Assembly (NCBI GenBank): GCA_041859045.1
Contig: JBHELB010000023.1
Span: forward strand, 1 to 58,595
Length of the DNA stretch: 58,595 nucleotides
From: JBHELB01 sp041859045
GTDB taxonomy: Bacteria; Hydrogenedentota; Hydrogenedentia; Hydrogenedentales; SLHB01
Reading direction: 5' to 3'
Of this stretch, positions 31,323 to 40,088 are shown one piece after another (the first letter of the stretch is position 1; each line of letters starts with the position of its first letter). The position numbers were made by a program, and so were the translations under genes. Under the pieces are notes generated by a model. The model was given only the letters and a program-made list of their open reading frames with translations. It was not told the origin of the DNA and ran no database searches.

Positions 31323-33479
31323 ATGACGACGCATTACGGCCCGATTTTGACTGAGCCGCCGCTGTTCCACGCGATGCACGCGTATGACGAGATCTCGCGT
31401 CGCCTTGTATACGTTTACAATGGCCGGGCGCTGATGGCGATGACCTTTCCCGGCACGGACGAACCGGGATTTCGCCACACGTCCGACGGCGATCTGCAGG
31501 GGCTGCCGTATTACCAACAGCTCTACTTCATGCTCGACTCCCCGGCGAAGGTCGAAGTCGTGTTTCGCTTTAGCCCCGACGCCGTCAACATGCGTCCGCA
31601 TCGCGCCGCGCCCGGTCAAGGCATCCGCGGGCAGTTGGGCCGACCGCTTACCTACGGCGTGAACGGCCTCTACGACGTCCAGCAGGATTTGCTCATCGAG
31701 TGGCACGGCGCGGCGTGGCGCTGGCTCTCGCCGAGTCTCGAACCCGCGCCCGACGGCGGGCTCATCGCGAGGCTTGAGGTCGAGATGGGCCCCATGCCCT
31801 GGTTTGTAAACGTGAAGCCGCACTACTACCGCACGCACCTCGGCTATACGTGGCATGCGCCGTGGTCCTGGCGGCCGAATCAGAAGGGCGTCGCGGGCTG
31901 GTGCTCCTGGGAAGCGTACCGGCGCGATGTCACAGAAACGAACATTGAGCAGGCGCTCGATGTGTTTGCCCCTACCCTGCGCGACTACGGCCTGGAGTAC
32001 ATCCAGCTCGACGACGGCTACGAGAAAATGCCCGTGCCGTTCTATAGCGAGGACCCGATGTCCCGCTCCTGGCTCGAAACGAACGACCAGTTCCCCAGCG
32101 GACACGAACCGTTGGTGAAACGTATCAAGGAAAAGGGCTTCGAGCCGGGCATTTGGACCTGTTCGGCGATTATGAACGAGGAGTTCGCCAAGCACTTCCA
32201 CCAAAACATGCTCAAGGACCCGCAAGGCGAACTGGTGACAGGGATCTGGGCGGGATTCCTGCTCGATTGCCGCGAGGAGAGTCTGAAGAAACATATCCTG
32301 CCCATCTATGAAGGCCTAAAGGCCGCGGGCTACACCTACCTCAAGATCGACGGCGTGCGCCATTTGCTCTACGATGGGCTTCAGCAGGCGGTGGCGAAAG
32401 GCGTGCTGACGAACGCCGAGGCGGAGGCGCGTTTCCGGGCATACGTACAGTGCGTGCGCGATGGACTGGGCGACGATATCTACTTCCTATCGTCGTGGGG
32501 CGTGCTGAGCCAGGTCGTGGGGTTGGCCGACGCCTGCCGCATTTCGATGGACGCGAACCCCACGTGGGCGGGCGTGCGCATGCAGCTTGTCGAATCCGCC
32601 CGCTGGTTCCACGCACAGCGCGTGCTGTTCGTCATGGACCCCGACCACATCTGCGCGCGCGCGCAACTAGAATGGGTGCGCAGCGTGTCGAGTCTGGTGT
32701 CGTTGTCGGGCGGGCTTTTTATGCTCAGCGATCCGCTCGACGTGTACGAGGACCCCGAGCGCATCCACGTGCTCCAGCGCTGTCTGCCGCCGCTTGAAAC
32801 GACCGCTGGCGAGACCGGCCCGCTCGACGTCACATACCCCGCGTTTACGTGGACGAAACTGCACGGGTTCGCCGTGCCGCGCGAGAACGTGGTGAAAGCC
32901 GAGGGTGTGGACCCGCAGGACGCGCTGAATATGGCGGGGCTCTACCCGACGATGAACGAGGATCACCCGCTCAGCGCGTTGTGGTCGTTCCACTTCGACC
33001 AAGGCGGTCGCCGTTGGTGCGTGGCTGGGCGTTTCGCGACGGTCCCGCTGCGCGCCGCGAAGTTGCCGCTTGAGGATCTCGGCCTTGACCCGGCGGGCAC
33101 GTACCACGTGTTCGATTTCTGGGCCAAGCGCTACCTCGGCACGGTCTCGGGCGCGATGGACTGCCCCGAACTCGCGCTGGGCCACTGCCAGATCCTCGCG
33201 CTCGTTCCGGCGCTCGACCGCCCGCAGTTCTTGGCCTCCACGCGCCACGTCAGCATGGACGCGGTCAGCGTGCGCGAGGAACGTTGGGACGGCCACTCGC
33301 TGACGTTGTCGCTACGCGGTGTTCCCGCCACAACCGAGACGTACTGGGTACACGCCAACGGCCAGCCCAAAACCAGTGCGAACGGCGCGGCATGCACGCT
33401 GCGAACCGATCAGGGTCTTGTCGCTGTGGAATGCGCCTTCGAAACGACCGACGCGGAAATCCGACTCGAATTCGCGTAG
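31323..33479 (+). CDS. GH36-like glycoside hydrolase (alpha-galactosidase type)
   Basis: This 718-residue protein's central TIM barrel fits the GH36/GH-D clan. It has WCSWEAYRRDVTETNIEQAL, YGLEYIQLDDGYE, YTYLKIDGVRHLLYDG with D343 as likely nucleophile, and RISMDANPTWAGVRM with D410 as likely acid/base. The 67-residue spacing resembles that of characterised GH36 enzymes. There is an N-terminal beta-sandwich and a C-terminal beta domain, and no signal peptide, so it is probably cytoplasmic. It would cleave alpha-galactosides or related oligosaccharides; raffinose synthase-like transfer is a less likely alternative. The ATG at 31323 has AAGGAG upstream. Transcribed away from the TPR/lipoprotein/PIG-L set; a 175-base gap separates them. 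Confidence 0.75.
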   Translation: MTTHYGPILTEPPLFHAMHAYDEISRRLVYVYNGRALMAMTFPGTDEPGFRHTSDGDLQGLPYYQQLYFMLDSPAKVEVVFRFSPDAVNMRPHRAAPGQGIRGQLGRPLTYGVNGLYDVQQDLLIEWHGAAWRWLSPSLEPAPDGGLIARLEVEMGPMPWFVNVKPHYYRTHLGYTWHAPWSWRPNQKGVAGWCSWEAYRRDVTETNIEQALDVFAPTLRDYGLEYIQLDDGYEKMPVPFYSEDPMSRSWLETNDQFPSGHEPLVKRIKEKGFEPGIWTCSAIMNEEFAKHFHQNMLKDPQGELVTGIWAGFLLDCREESLKKHILPIYEGLKAAGYTYLKIDGVRHLLYDGLQQAVAKGVLTNAEAEARFRAYVQCVRDGLGDDIYFLSSWGVLSQVVGLADACRISMDANPTWAGVRMQLVESARWFHAQRVLFVMDPDHICARAQLEWVRSVSSLVSLSGGLFMLSDPLDVYEDPERIHVLQRCLPPLETTAGETGPLDVTYPAFTWTKLHGFAVPRENVVKAEGVDPQDALNMAGLYPTMNEDHPLSALWSFHFDQGGRRWCVAGRFATVPLRAAKLPLEDLGLDPAGTYHVFDFWAKRYLGTVSGAMDCPELALGHCQILALVPALDRPQFLASTRHVSMDAVSVREERWDGHSLTLSLRGVPATTETYWVHANGQPKTSANGAACTLRTDQGLVAVECAFETTDAEIRLEFA

Positions 33480-33487
33480 AACCTGAA

Positions 33488-33519
33488 GCGGGAAAGCTTC
33501 TTTCAAGAAGCTTTCCCGC
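33488..33519 (+). terminator. Strong hairpin after the GH36-like gene
   Basis: GCGGGAAAGCTTCT pairs exactly with its complement ending at 33519, with a 4-base loop. No T-run follows, so termination is plausible but not certain. The rest of the gap to 33665 holds only the dispersed GC-rich repeat. Confidence 0.5.
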
Positions 33520-33632
33520 GCACCCCAATGCTCTTACTCGGAACGTCCTAAGGACACTCCGATCTCATGCGATCATTATTAGCCCCCAAAGGCAATCCGC
33601 ATTAAGCCCTTCCCCCTTACTACCTGAGCGCC

Positions 33633-33663
33633 GGCCCGTAGCGCCCGGCCTCCGTGCGGGGCG
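33633..33663. repeat. Dispersed GC-rich repeat, copy 1
   Basis: GGCCCGTAGCGCCCGGC is identical to a 17-base stretch at 37836-37852, and both continue with TCC and a GC-rich inverted part. It lies between convergent genes (GH36-like and polysaccharide deacetylase). Confidence 0.6.
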
Positions 33664-33665
33664 CG

Positions 33666-34493
33666 CTAAACCGGGCGCATTACCCGGTTGATCATCCGAC
33701 GGATCTTGAGGCCAGCCCAGGAATCGAGCAGGGAGAGCATGTCCAGACGGCCGTCGACCTTGGCCGCGAACGTGTCCAAGGTGTCGGTGGCGTCGATCCA
33801 AATACGGCGCAGCCGCCAGCGGTTGGCGCCGCGGCGATTTACGCCGTATTGGTTGGTGACGGCGCATTCGAATCCGGCCTCCTTCGCGAGTCGCACGGAC
33901 GTTGCGTTGAAATCGGCCGCGCTGCCAAAGGGATATGCGAACGCTTCGGGGGTAAATCCGAGGTTCTCCTTGATCGCCTTGAAACACCCGGCGATCTCTT
34001 CGCGCTGCTGCTCCGGGGTAAGGCGCGACAGACGCGCGTGGTTCATTGTATGCCCGCCAATGTGAACGCCCACCGCCGCCATCTCGCGCGCCTCGTCCCA
34101 CTCCAGCAACTGACTGTGCGCGGGGTCTCTGTCATGTTCGAGATGCCCGCCCATCCGGCCCGGTACCAAAAACACCGTTGCGGGAATGCCCGACGCCAGC
34201 AGAATGGGCAACGCCTGCGTGTAGTTGTCGCGGTAACCGTCGTCGAACGTCACCGCCACGCCCGGACGGCCATTGGCGGCGTCTTCGAGATGAATCAGGG
34301 TCTCGTTCTCGGCAAGCCACTCCATCTGCGCGCGAAACGCCTCGGGCGTCACGTTCATCTCGTGCTTGCGCGCGCCGACGCTGTGGTAAGTGAGAATACG
34401 CGTGCCGCCGTCGCGCCGACGGCTCAACGTTCCCAAGGTCATCACCGTGCGTTTCACGGCGCGCTTGATCGCGTTCTTGGCGCGGCTACCCAC
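33666..34493 (-). CDS. Polysaccharide deacetylase (NodB domain)
   Basis: This 275-residue protein has the NodB homology domain: VTFDDGYRDNYTQALP (aspartates 84 and 85), the zinc-binding GGHTMNH, and FAYPFGSAADF. It removes acetyl groups from N-acetylated polysaccharide or is a related carbohydrate esterase. The GTG at 34493 is chosen because AAGGAG lies six bases before it; the open frame upstream overlaps the glycosyltransferase without family similarity. It overlaps the end of the glycosyltransferase gene by eight bases, so they form an operon for an extracellular or cell-surface glycan. No clear signal peptide is visible; the N-terminus is basic. Confidence 0.85.
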   Translation of the reverse strand: MGSRAKNAIKRAVKRTVMTLGTLSRRRDGGTRILTYHSVGARKHEMNVTPEAFRAQMEWLAENETLIHLEDAANGRPGVAVTFDDGYRDNYTQALPILLASGIPATVFLVPGRMGGHLEHDRDPAHSQLLEWDEAREMAAVGVHIGGHTMNHARLSRLTPEQQREEIAGCFKAIKENLGFTPEAFAYPFGSAADFNATSVRLAKEAGFECAVTNQYGVNRRGANRWRLRRIWIDATDTLDTFAAKVDGRLDMLSLLDSWAGLKIRRMINRVMRPV

Positions 34494-35343
34494 GGGCGTT
34501 CTCCTTTGCAGTGGCAAGCCCCCAAACGTACCCCGCCGCGTATGCGCCATAGGCCACAAAGCGAATGCCCTGCCCCCGGCATGCCGCGCGCAGCAGCCGC
34601 AGCGGGAAGCGCATCACGCGGTACGGCAACGACGTGCGGGGGTTGAACGTACTCGAATCCAGCGACTCGTGCGTCTCGTACACCGTTGCGGGCTGGAACT
34701 TCCACGCATACGCCGAACCCCAGCCGTTGCGGAAGAAAATGCGAATCAACGCGCGCCAATTGCCCGGCAAGGGGTGATGGATCCGCGCCTCCGGCGCAAG
34801 CACCACCCGGTACCCCGCCGCGCGCAGCCGCACCCGCAGGTCCGGGTCTAGACCGCGCACGATGTCCTCACGCTCGCCGCCGATCTCGTCAAACACCCGC
34901 CGGGGAATCGCGCAACAACCATGACACGCCAGATCGCTGTCCGTAATCTCCGACACCACGGGCATATTGAACCGGGGAAACTGCGTCGCCGCGCGCCGCT
35001 CGAAGCGCGTCGCGTTCTGCGGCACCACAATGCTCGCGCCCGCCATGCCGATGCGCGGATCGGCGTCCAGCGTCGCCAGCAAACGTTCAAACACGAACAC
35101 ATCGGCCAAGCAACTGTCGTCGTCGAGGATAATGAGCACTTCGCCGCGGGTCGCGCGCACGCCTTGGTTGATCGCCCGCCCCTGCGGTCGAACGCCCTTG
35201 ACCAGATGCACCTCGAAATCGCGGAACCGCTGCCGCTCGACGCTCTCGAGCAGCTTGGGCACAAGGCCGCCGCGGTGACCATCCGCCGAGGGAATGACCA
35301 CCGACGCCCGGGGAGGCTTCTCCAATGTATGCAAGTCTGTCAT
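34486..35343 (-). CDS. Family 2 glycosyltransferase
   Basis: This 285-residue protein has a GT-A fold: ASVVIPSADGHRGGLVPKLLES at the N-terminus, RGEVLIILDDDSCLADVFVF with the DDD/DxD metal site, and CAIPRRVFDEIGGERED. The C-terminal part (about 215-275) is amphipathic or hydrophobic (YRVMRFPLRLLRAACRGQG, YGAYAAGYVWGLATAK) and could attach to the membrane. It transfers a sugar from a nucleotide sugar; donor and acceptor are unknown. The ATG at 35343 starts the family match. It pairs with the overlapping polysaccharide deacetylase. Confidence 0.85.
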   Translation of the reverse strand: MTDLHTLEKPPRASVVIPSADGHRGGLVPKLLESVERQRFRDFEVHLVKGVRPQGRAINQGVRATRGEVLIILDDDSCLADVFVFERLLATLDADPRIGMAGASIVVPQNATRFERRAATQFPRFNMPVVSEITDSDLACHGCCAIPRRVFDEIGGEREDIVRGLDPDLRVRLRAAGYRVVLAPEARIHHPLPGNWRALIRIFFRNGWGSAYAWKFQPATVYETHESLDSSTFNPRTSLPYRVMRFPLRLLRAACRGQGIRFVAYGAYAAGYVWGLATAKENARG

Positions 35344-35499
35344 CGTGCTAGAGTATATCGGCGTCTCCCGAGAGGGAACAAGGAGCGCGAGCCTGTCAAT
35401 CCGCCCCTCATTCATCGCGAAAATGCGGTAGGGAATAGCGGCCGGCCACGACGACGTTTTCCCTTGATTGGGCTGCGTTCTTGCTTGATGGAGGTGGCT

Positions 35500-37758
35500 A
35501 TGCCATCCGCAGATGTGGCGACAGAGAAGGAAATTCTCGCGGTACGCGGCATGACCTGCGCGAGTTGTGCGCGCCGTGTCGAGACCGCATTGTCTAAAAC
35601 CTCGGGTGTTACGACCGCCGCCGTGAACCTCGCCACAGAGGAAGCCACCGTCGTCTTCGACCCAGGCAAAGTGTCCGCCGACGACCTCGTGGCGGTGATC
35701 GTACGCACGGGGTATGAGGCGGCGCGACAACAGCCTGAGGCGGCACCCGAGCCCGATGACGACGCGCGGCGTTACGCGAATGCGCGCAGACGCTTGACGC
35801 TGGCGTGGGCGCTCACGCTGCCGGTGGGCGCGCTGATGCTCGTCCATATGACGCATCTTGTCCATGTGCCGGGTATGACCCTCTGGGAAACGCTGCTGGC
35901 CCTGCCTGTGCTCGCGGTGGCGGGCTTCGAGACGCTGCGCCACGGCCTGCGCGCCGCCGCACGGCTCAGCCCCACGATGGACACGCTCGTTTCGCTTGGG
36001 TCAATCGCGGCGTTTATCACCGGACCACTGCAATTGTGCGGCCTTGGGGTGGAGAGTTACGCCGCGGTCGCGGCAATGATCATGGCATTTCACCTGACCG
36101 GGCGCTTCCTCGAAACGCGGGCGCGTGGCCGGGCGTCGAGCGCGGTGCGTGCGCTGCTTGAACTCGGCGCGAAAACCGCGCGCGTGCTGCGCGACGGCGT
36201 CGAACGCGAGATTCCGATTCAGGAAGTGGCCGTGGGCGACCGGATGGTCATCCGCCCCGGCGAGCGTATCCCCACGGACGGCGTCGTGCGCGAAGGGCAG
36301 AGCGGGGTCGATGAATCCATGGCCACGGGCGAGCCGTTGCCGGTGGACAAAGGCCCGGGCGACGCCGTACTGGGCGCGACCATCAACACGTCTGGCGCGC
36401 TGGTTGTCGAGGCGACGCGCGTGGGGCAAGACACGTTCCTCGCGCAGGTCGCGCGCATCGTACGCGAGGCGCAAGGCACCAAGGTGCCAATTCAAGCCTT
36501 TGCGGACAACGTCACGGGCATTTTCACGCCAATCGTGTTGGCCCTCGCGCTGTTCACCGGCGCGGCGTGGCTCGTTGCGCCGGGCGCGCTCACGGCCTTC
36601 ACCGCCCAGTTCGCCGCATGGCTGCCGTGGGCACTGCCGGAGAACGCTTCGCCGCTGACGCTGGCCGTGTCCGCGGCGATCTCGGTGCTCGTGATCGCGT
36701 GTCCTTGCGCGATGGGTCTCGCCACTCCCACCGCGCTGATGGTCGGCACGGGCGTAGGCGCGGCGCGGGGCATCCTGATCCGCAACGGCGAAGCCATTCA
36801 GGCGCTCAGCGCGGCGCGCGCGATTGCCCTCGACAAAACGGGCACGCTGACCGTCGGCGCGCCAACGGTCACGCGGGTGATTGCCACAGGCGTCGACGAT
36901 CGCGAACTCCTCACAACGGTCGCGGCAGTCGAACATCATTCCGAACACCCCATTTCCCGCGCGCTTGTGGCGTATGCCGACGCCCAAGGACTTCATCCGG
37001 TCTCCGCTACGGCCTTTCGCGCGGTCCCCGGCAAAGGCGCGCTGGGAATCGTCGAGGGCCGGTCGGTGTACGTGGGGAAACCGGGCTGGCTTCGTGAGGG
37101 AAATATCGATCTCGCCCCGCTCGCCGACGCGCTGAAAGATGCCGAGGCACGCGGCGAAACGGTAGTCGCCGTCGCCATCGACGGGCGCGCGGCGGGGCTC
37201 GTCGGCATATCGGATCGCATCAAGCCCGGCGCAAAAGAGGCCGTCGCGGCGCTGCGTGCGCTGGGTCTCGAACCGGTGCTCATCACCGGCGACCACCTCG
37301 CCCCGGCGCAGGCCGTGGCGCACGAACTCGGCATCGGGCGTGTGCGGGCCGATGTGCTGCCGAGCGGAAAACGTGATGCGGTGGCGGATCTGCAACGCGA
37401 GTTTGGCGCGGTGGCGATGGTGGGCGACGGCATTAACGATGCGGCCGCGCTCGCCCAAGCCGACGCGGGCATTGCGATCAACGCCGGCACGGACATCGCC
37501 ATCGAATCGGCGGGAATCACATTGGTGCGCGGCGATCTGCAAGGCCTCGCCGACGGCGTGGCGCTGGCGCGCGCGACGTTCCGCACGATCCGCCAGAATC
37601 TTGGGTGGGCCTTTGGCTACAACGTCATCGCAATCCCCCTCGCCATGCTCGGCCTGTTGCACCCGCTCGTCGCCGAGGCGGCCATGGCGCTGAGTTCGCT
37701 GAACGTAGTGGGAAACTCGCTGCGACTCCGGCGCTTCGGGAAACGACAACCGGAGTAG
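35500..37758 (+). CDS. copA: Copper-transporting P1B-type ATPase
   Basis: This 752-residue protein has an N-terminal heavy-metal-binding domain with GMTCASCARR (C20, C23). Eight membrane helices follow, with the ion-site motif CPC (C401-C403, in IACPCAMGLATPTALM), the phosphorylation motif DKTGT (D445), an HP motif in EHHSEHPIS, and GDGINDAAALAQAD. The last helices contain FGYNVIAIPLA and MALSSLNVVGNSLRL, which are characteristic of Cu(I) exporters (P1B-1). I chose the ATG at 35500 because GGAGG precedes it by five bases. It is divergent from the glycosyltransferase; no copper regulator or chaperone is visible in the 156-base gap. Confidence 0.93.
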   Translation: MPSADVATEKEILAVRGMTCASCARRVETALSKTSGVTTAAVNLATEEATVVFDPGKVSADDLVAVIVRTGYEAARQQPEAAPEPDDDARRYANARRRLTLAWALTLPVGALMLVHMTHLVHVPGMTLWETLLALPVLAVAGFETLRHGLRAAARLSPTMDTLVSLGSIAAFITGPLQLCGLGVESYAAVAAMIMAFHLTGRFLETRARGRASSAVRALLELGAKTARVLRDGVEREIPIQEVAVGDRMVIRPGERIPTDGVVREGQSGVDESMATGEPLPVDKGPGDAVLGATINTSGALVVEATRVGQDTFLAQVARIVREAQGTKVPIQAFADNVTGIFTPIVLALALFTGAAWLVAPGALTAFTAQFAAWLPWALPENASPLTLAVSAAISVLVIACPCAMGLATPTALMVGTGVGAARGILIRNGEAIQALSAARAIALDKTGTLTVGAPTVTRVIATGVDDRELLTTVAAVEHHSEHPISRALVAYADAQGLHPVSATAFRAVPGKGALGIVEGRSVYVGKPGWLREGNIDLAPLADALKDAEARGETVVAVAIDGRAAGLVGISDRIKPGAKEAVAALRALGLEPVLITGDHLAPAQAVAHELGIGRVRADVLPSGKRDAVADLQREFGAVAMVGDGINDAAALAQADAGIAINAGTDIAIESAGITLVRGDLQGLADGVALARATFRTIRQNLGWAFGYNVIAIPLAMLGLLHPLVAEAAMALSSLNVVGNSLRLRRFGKRQPE

Positions 37759-37835
37759 CGCTAGGTGTTCTTATATGGGGCAGGGATATCGCTTTAGAAC
37801 CCGCCTCTGTTTTTCTCAGGTCGCCGCCCCGACGC

Positions 37836-37868
37836 GGCCCGTAGCGCCCGGCTTCCACGCCGGGCGTC
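37836..37868. repeat. Dispersed GC-rich repeat, copy 2
   Basis: It contains the same 17 bases as copy 1 (33633-33649) and forms a hairpin, GCGCCCGGC-TTCCAC-GCCGGGCGT. It lies 80 bases after copA. The rest of 37759-37956 has no gene. Confidence 0.6.
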
Positions 37869-37956
37869 TGAGGTTTTGTGGCCGCAGGAGCAATGCAGTA
37901 GCACCGCATGACCACCTTGTGAGAAGATACCCGTGATATTCCGGTGTTCTTCAAGT

Positions 37957-38145
37957 CCCGGAGGGGCGATTGACTGTAGCCCAGCACTTCAGTGCTGGGA
38001 GCTTGCGTCTTCCCCCAAGAAGAGTGCCGTAGGCACGATTGAAGGTTTTCGCCAAGTGCTTCAACCGTGCCTACGGCACTCTTCTCCCTTTTCATCGGAA
38101 ACCCAGCGATAAATCGCTGGGCTACAGTCAATCGCCCCTCCCGGG
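37957..38145. repeat. Nested palindromic intergenic element
   Basis: Outer arms 37957-37985 and 38116-38145 are inverted copies (one extra G in the right arm). Each arm runs into its own small hairpin (CCCAGCACTTCAGTGCTGGG on the left, CCCAGCGATAAATCGCTGGG on the right). Inside them lies a second inverted pair, 38018-38044 and 38059-38085, with one mismatch over 27 bases. The RNA would fold into a long branched stem on either strand. No protein reads through it. It looks like a REP/MITE-like mobile or structural element. Confidence 0.75.
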
Positions 38146-38534
38146 CGAAGGGCGAAGACGCCCGACACAGGAGTCGCGCCACCTTTTTGCAGGATAAGGC
38201 TAAGTGGCAAAAGATAAGTGAGTTAGAACATATTCACATGGTCGGCGTTAGCGGTGAAACAACAGTCATGCCGAGAGTAACTGCATGACGGGGGGCTTCG
38301 GATTGTTTCGCAAATATTCAGGTTTTGGGTATAGAGCCTGCTCACAATTTTGATATCAATCACTTACATTGGCGCACACTCTTTTGGGACCGGTCGCCCG
38401 TTAGCGCGCAAAGAAACGTCGCGGTCTTTCACGCATCGTCTTTGGGCGGGCCTTCGTGCGATTCAGACACCGGCACCGGCGCAATCTCCGCGCCGCCCCG
38501 TAAAAATCGCCCGCGTAAAAACCGCCGCCATACC
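38146..38534. other. Region without recognisable genes
   Basis: Short open frames here show no coding character, and I see no RNA gene. It separates the nested palindrome from the tandem array and may contain decayed sequence. Confidence 0.4.
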
Positions 38535-38563
38535 CAACGGCCCACGCCTTACCGTCAGCCAAG

Positions 38564-39130
38564 TCACCCTGTCGTTCGCGTCCGCCGACGCTTCAACCAG
38601 CGCACGCAGAAAAGAGTGCCGTAGCCCCAGGCCAAAGCATGCAGCACCGCATAGAGCGCCCCCAGCCCTGAATATTTGACCCCATAGTAGAGCAGGCCAC
38701 ACAACGGATCGGGAAACGGAGAAGTGTTGCTATTGCTCCATTTCTCCATGTGCCATAGGAGAAAAAGCACTAGAGCTAAATGGTATACCATACTCACAGC
38801 TAAAGCCTTGACGTTAAACCGAAGAACGGCTGTTACTCGCGGCGGTAGCCACTTGACAATACAAACCCAGCCTACTGTCAAGACGAAGCCATATAGAAAT
38901 GCAAAACCGGTTATGGACATAAACGCATCTGAGTCTGACAGCCCAAACGAATCGGTCATGAGAGCCGGCAAAAGCGCGAGACAAAATATTTTCAATGTCC
39001 ACCCAACTTGCGCGTATTCTCCATAAAGCCACACATGCAGCATTGTTGTCAACAGCGCCATTACCGCACCGAGCAGGGCAAACGATGACGACAAAGCAAA
39101 TATACGACACAAATAGCGGATATTTGGCAT
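38564..39130 (-). CDS. Multi-pass membrane protein, array paralogue A
   Basis: This 188-residue protein matches no family I recognise. Hydrophobic segments lie at about residues 8-33, 43-60, 71-94, 107-127 and 152-177, and it ends in a basic tail, KRRRTRTTG. It is nearly identical to paralogue B from residue 86 on (GWVCIVKWLPPRVTAVLRF..., GLGALYAVLHALAWGYGT) and over the first ~23 residues. Between residues 24 and 85 the two differ strongly. The start has AGGAA upstream in a spacer shared by all three copies. It is the last copy of the array. The context (glycosidase tail before it) suggests it protects against, or works with, the glycosidase domain, but that is inference. Confidence 0.7.
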   Translation of the reverse strand: MPNIRYLCRIFALSSSFALLGAVMALLTTMLHVWLYGEYAQVGWTLKIFCLALLPALMTDSFGLSDSDAFMSITGFAFLYGFVLTVGWVCIVKWLPPRVTAVLRFNVKALAVSMVYHLALVLFLLWHMEKWSNSNTSPFPDPLCGLLYYGVKYSGLGALYAVLHALAWGYGTLFCVRWLKRRRTRTTG

Positions 39131-39173
39131 TGCATGTTCCTCGCTTTTCGAAATTGCCCGCCCACGAATACCC

Positions 39174-39302
39174 TAATCATTAACCGAAAAAGCCAAGTAA
39201 TTATTTACTCGGCCTGCCGCCCGCAACCCTAATGGCGGATGCTTGCCTCCTCTAACTACTACCCCCATCTCGCTCCCCGATAGGACATAGCCGTTGATGT
39301 GG
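39174..39302 (-). pseudogene. Remnant of the glycosidase 3' end, copy 1
   Basis: Reads SEMGVVVRGGKHPPLG then RVNNYLAF, matching the last ~33 residues of the full glycosidase gene (ending at 40701). The similarity starts at the codons for TSTAMY, where a one-base deletion breaks the frame. It cannot make an active enzyme. It precedes membrane paralogue A with the same spacer as in the intact pair. Confidence 0.85.
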
Positions 39303-39324
39303 CCACGCCTTACCGTTAGGCAAG

Positions 39325-39894
39325 TCATCCCGCCGTTCGCGTCCGCCGACGCTTCAGCCAGCGTACGCAGAAAACAGTGCCGTAGCCCCAGGCCAAAGCA
39401 TGCAGCACCGCATAGAGCGCCCCCAACCCTGAATATTTGACCCCATAGTAGAGCAGGCCGCACAACGGATCGGGAAACGGAGAAGTGTTGCTATTGCTCC
39501 ATTTCTCCAAGTGCCATATGAGAAAAAGCACTAGAGCTAAATGGTATACCATACTCACAGCTAAAGCCTTGACGTGAAACCGAAGAACGGCTGTTACACG
39601 CGGCGGTAGCCACTTGACAATACAAACCCAGCCTAGCGTCAAGATGAAGCCATATAGAAATATGAACATAATTATAGAAACAATCATATCTGCGTCTGAT
39701 GCTCTAGACCCGCTGGCCACAAGAGACGGCATAAGTGCGACACAAAATACCATCAATGCAAACTGGATAATTTGTGCGTTTTTCTCGTAAAGACCCGCAT
39801 TCAATACTAATGCCAAATATGATATTACTGCACCAAGCAGGGCAAACGATGACGACAAAGCAAATATACGACACAAATAGCGGATATTTGGCAT
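39325..39894 (-). CDS. Multi-pass membrane protein, array paralogue B
   Basis: This 189-residue protein has the same organisation as paralogue A: N-terminus MPNIRYLCRIFALSSSFALL identical, central region (about 24-85) different (SYLALVLNAGLYEKNAQI; GSRASDADMIVSIIMFIFLY), C-terminal half almost identical, ending KRRRTRTAG. Five hydrophobic segments are predicted by eye. It is intact and has the same AGGAA ribosome site. A recent duplication followed by central divergence, or by exchange of the ends, would explain the pattern. Confidence 0.7.
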   Translation of the reverse strand: MPNIRYLCRIFALSSSFALLGAVISYLALVLNAGLYEKNAQIIQFALMVFCVALMPSLVASGSRASDADMIVSIIMFIFLYGFILTLGWVCIVKWLPPRVTAVLRFHVKALAVSMVYHLALVLFLIWHLEKWSNSNTSPFPDPLCGLLYYGVKYSGLGALYAVLHALAWGYGTVFCVRWLKRRRTRTAG

Positions 39895-39939
39895 TGCATG
39901 TTCCTTGCTTTTCGAAATTGGCCGCCCACGAATACCCTA

Positions 39940-40066
39940 ATCATCAACCCCAAAAGCCAAGTAATTATTTACTCGGCCCGCGGCCAGCATCCCTGATGGC
40001 GGACGCTTGCCTCGTCTAACTACTACCCCCATCTCGCTCCCCGATAGGACATAGCCGTTGATGTGG
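39940..40066 (-). pseudogene. Remnant of the glycosidase 3' end, copy 2
   Basis: This is a second copy of the last part of the glycosidase gene (RVNNYLAFGVDD at its end, identical to the full gene) with changes in the GGKHPP region and the same one-base deletion at its start as copy 1. The shared deletion shows that copies 1 and 2 come from one event. Confidence 0.85.
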
Positions 40067-40088
40067 CCACGCCTTACCGTTAGGCAAG

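Noticed and set aside
34921..35499. N-terminal extension of the copper ATPase
   Set aside because: It would overlap the divergent glycosyltransferase gene; the metal-binding domain begins just after 35500.
38146..38563. Short frames downstream of the array, possible small genes
   Set aside because: No ribosome site, no composition signal and partial overlap with the palindromic element and the array's end.
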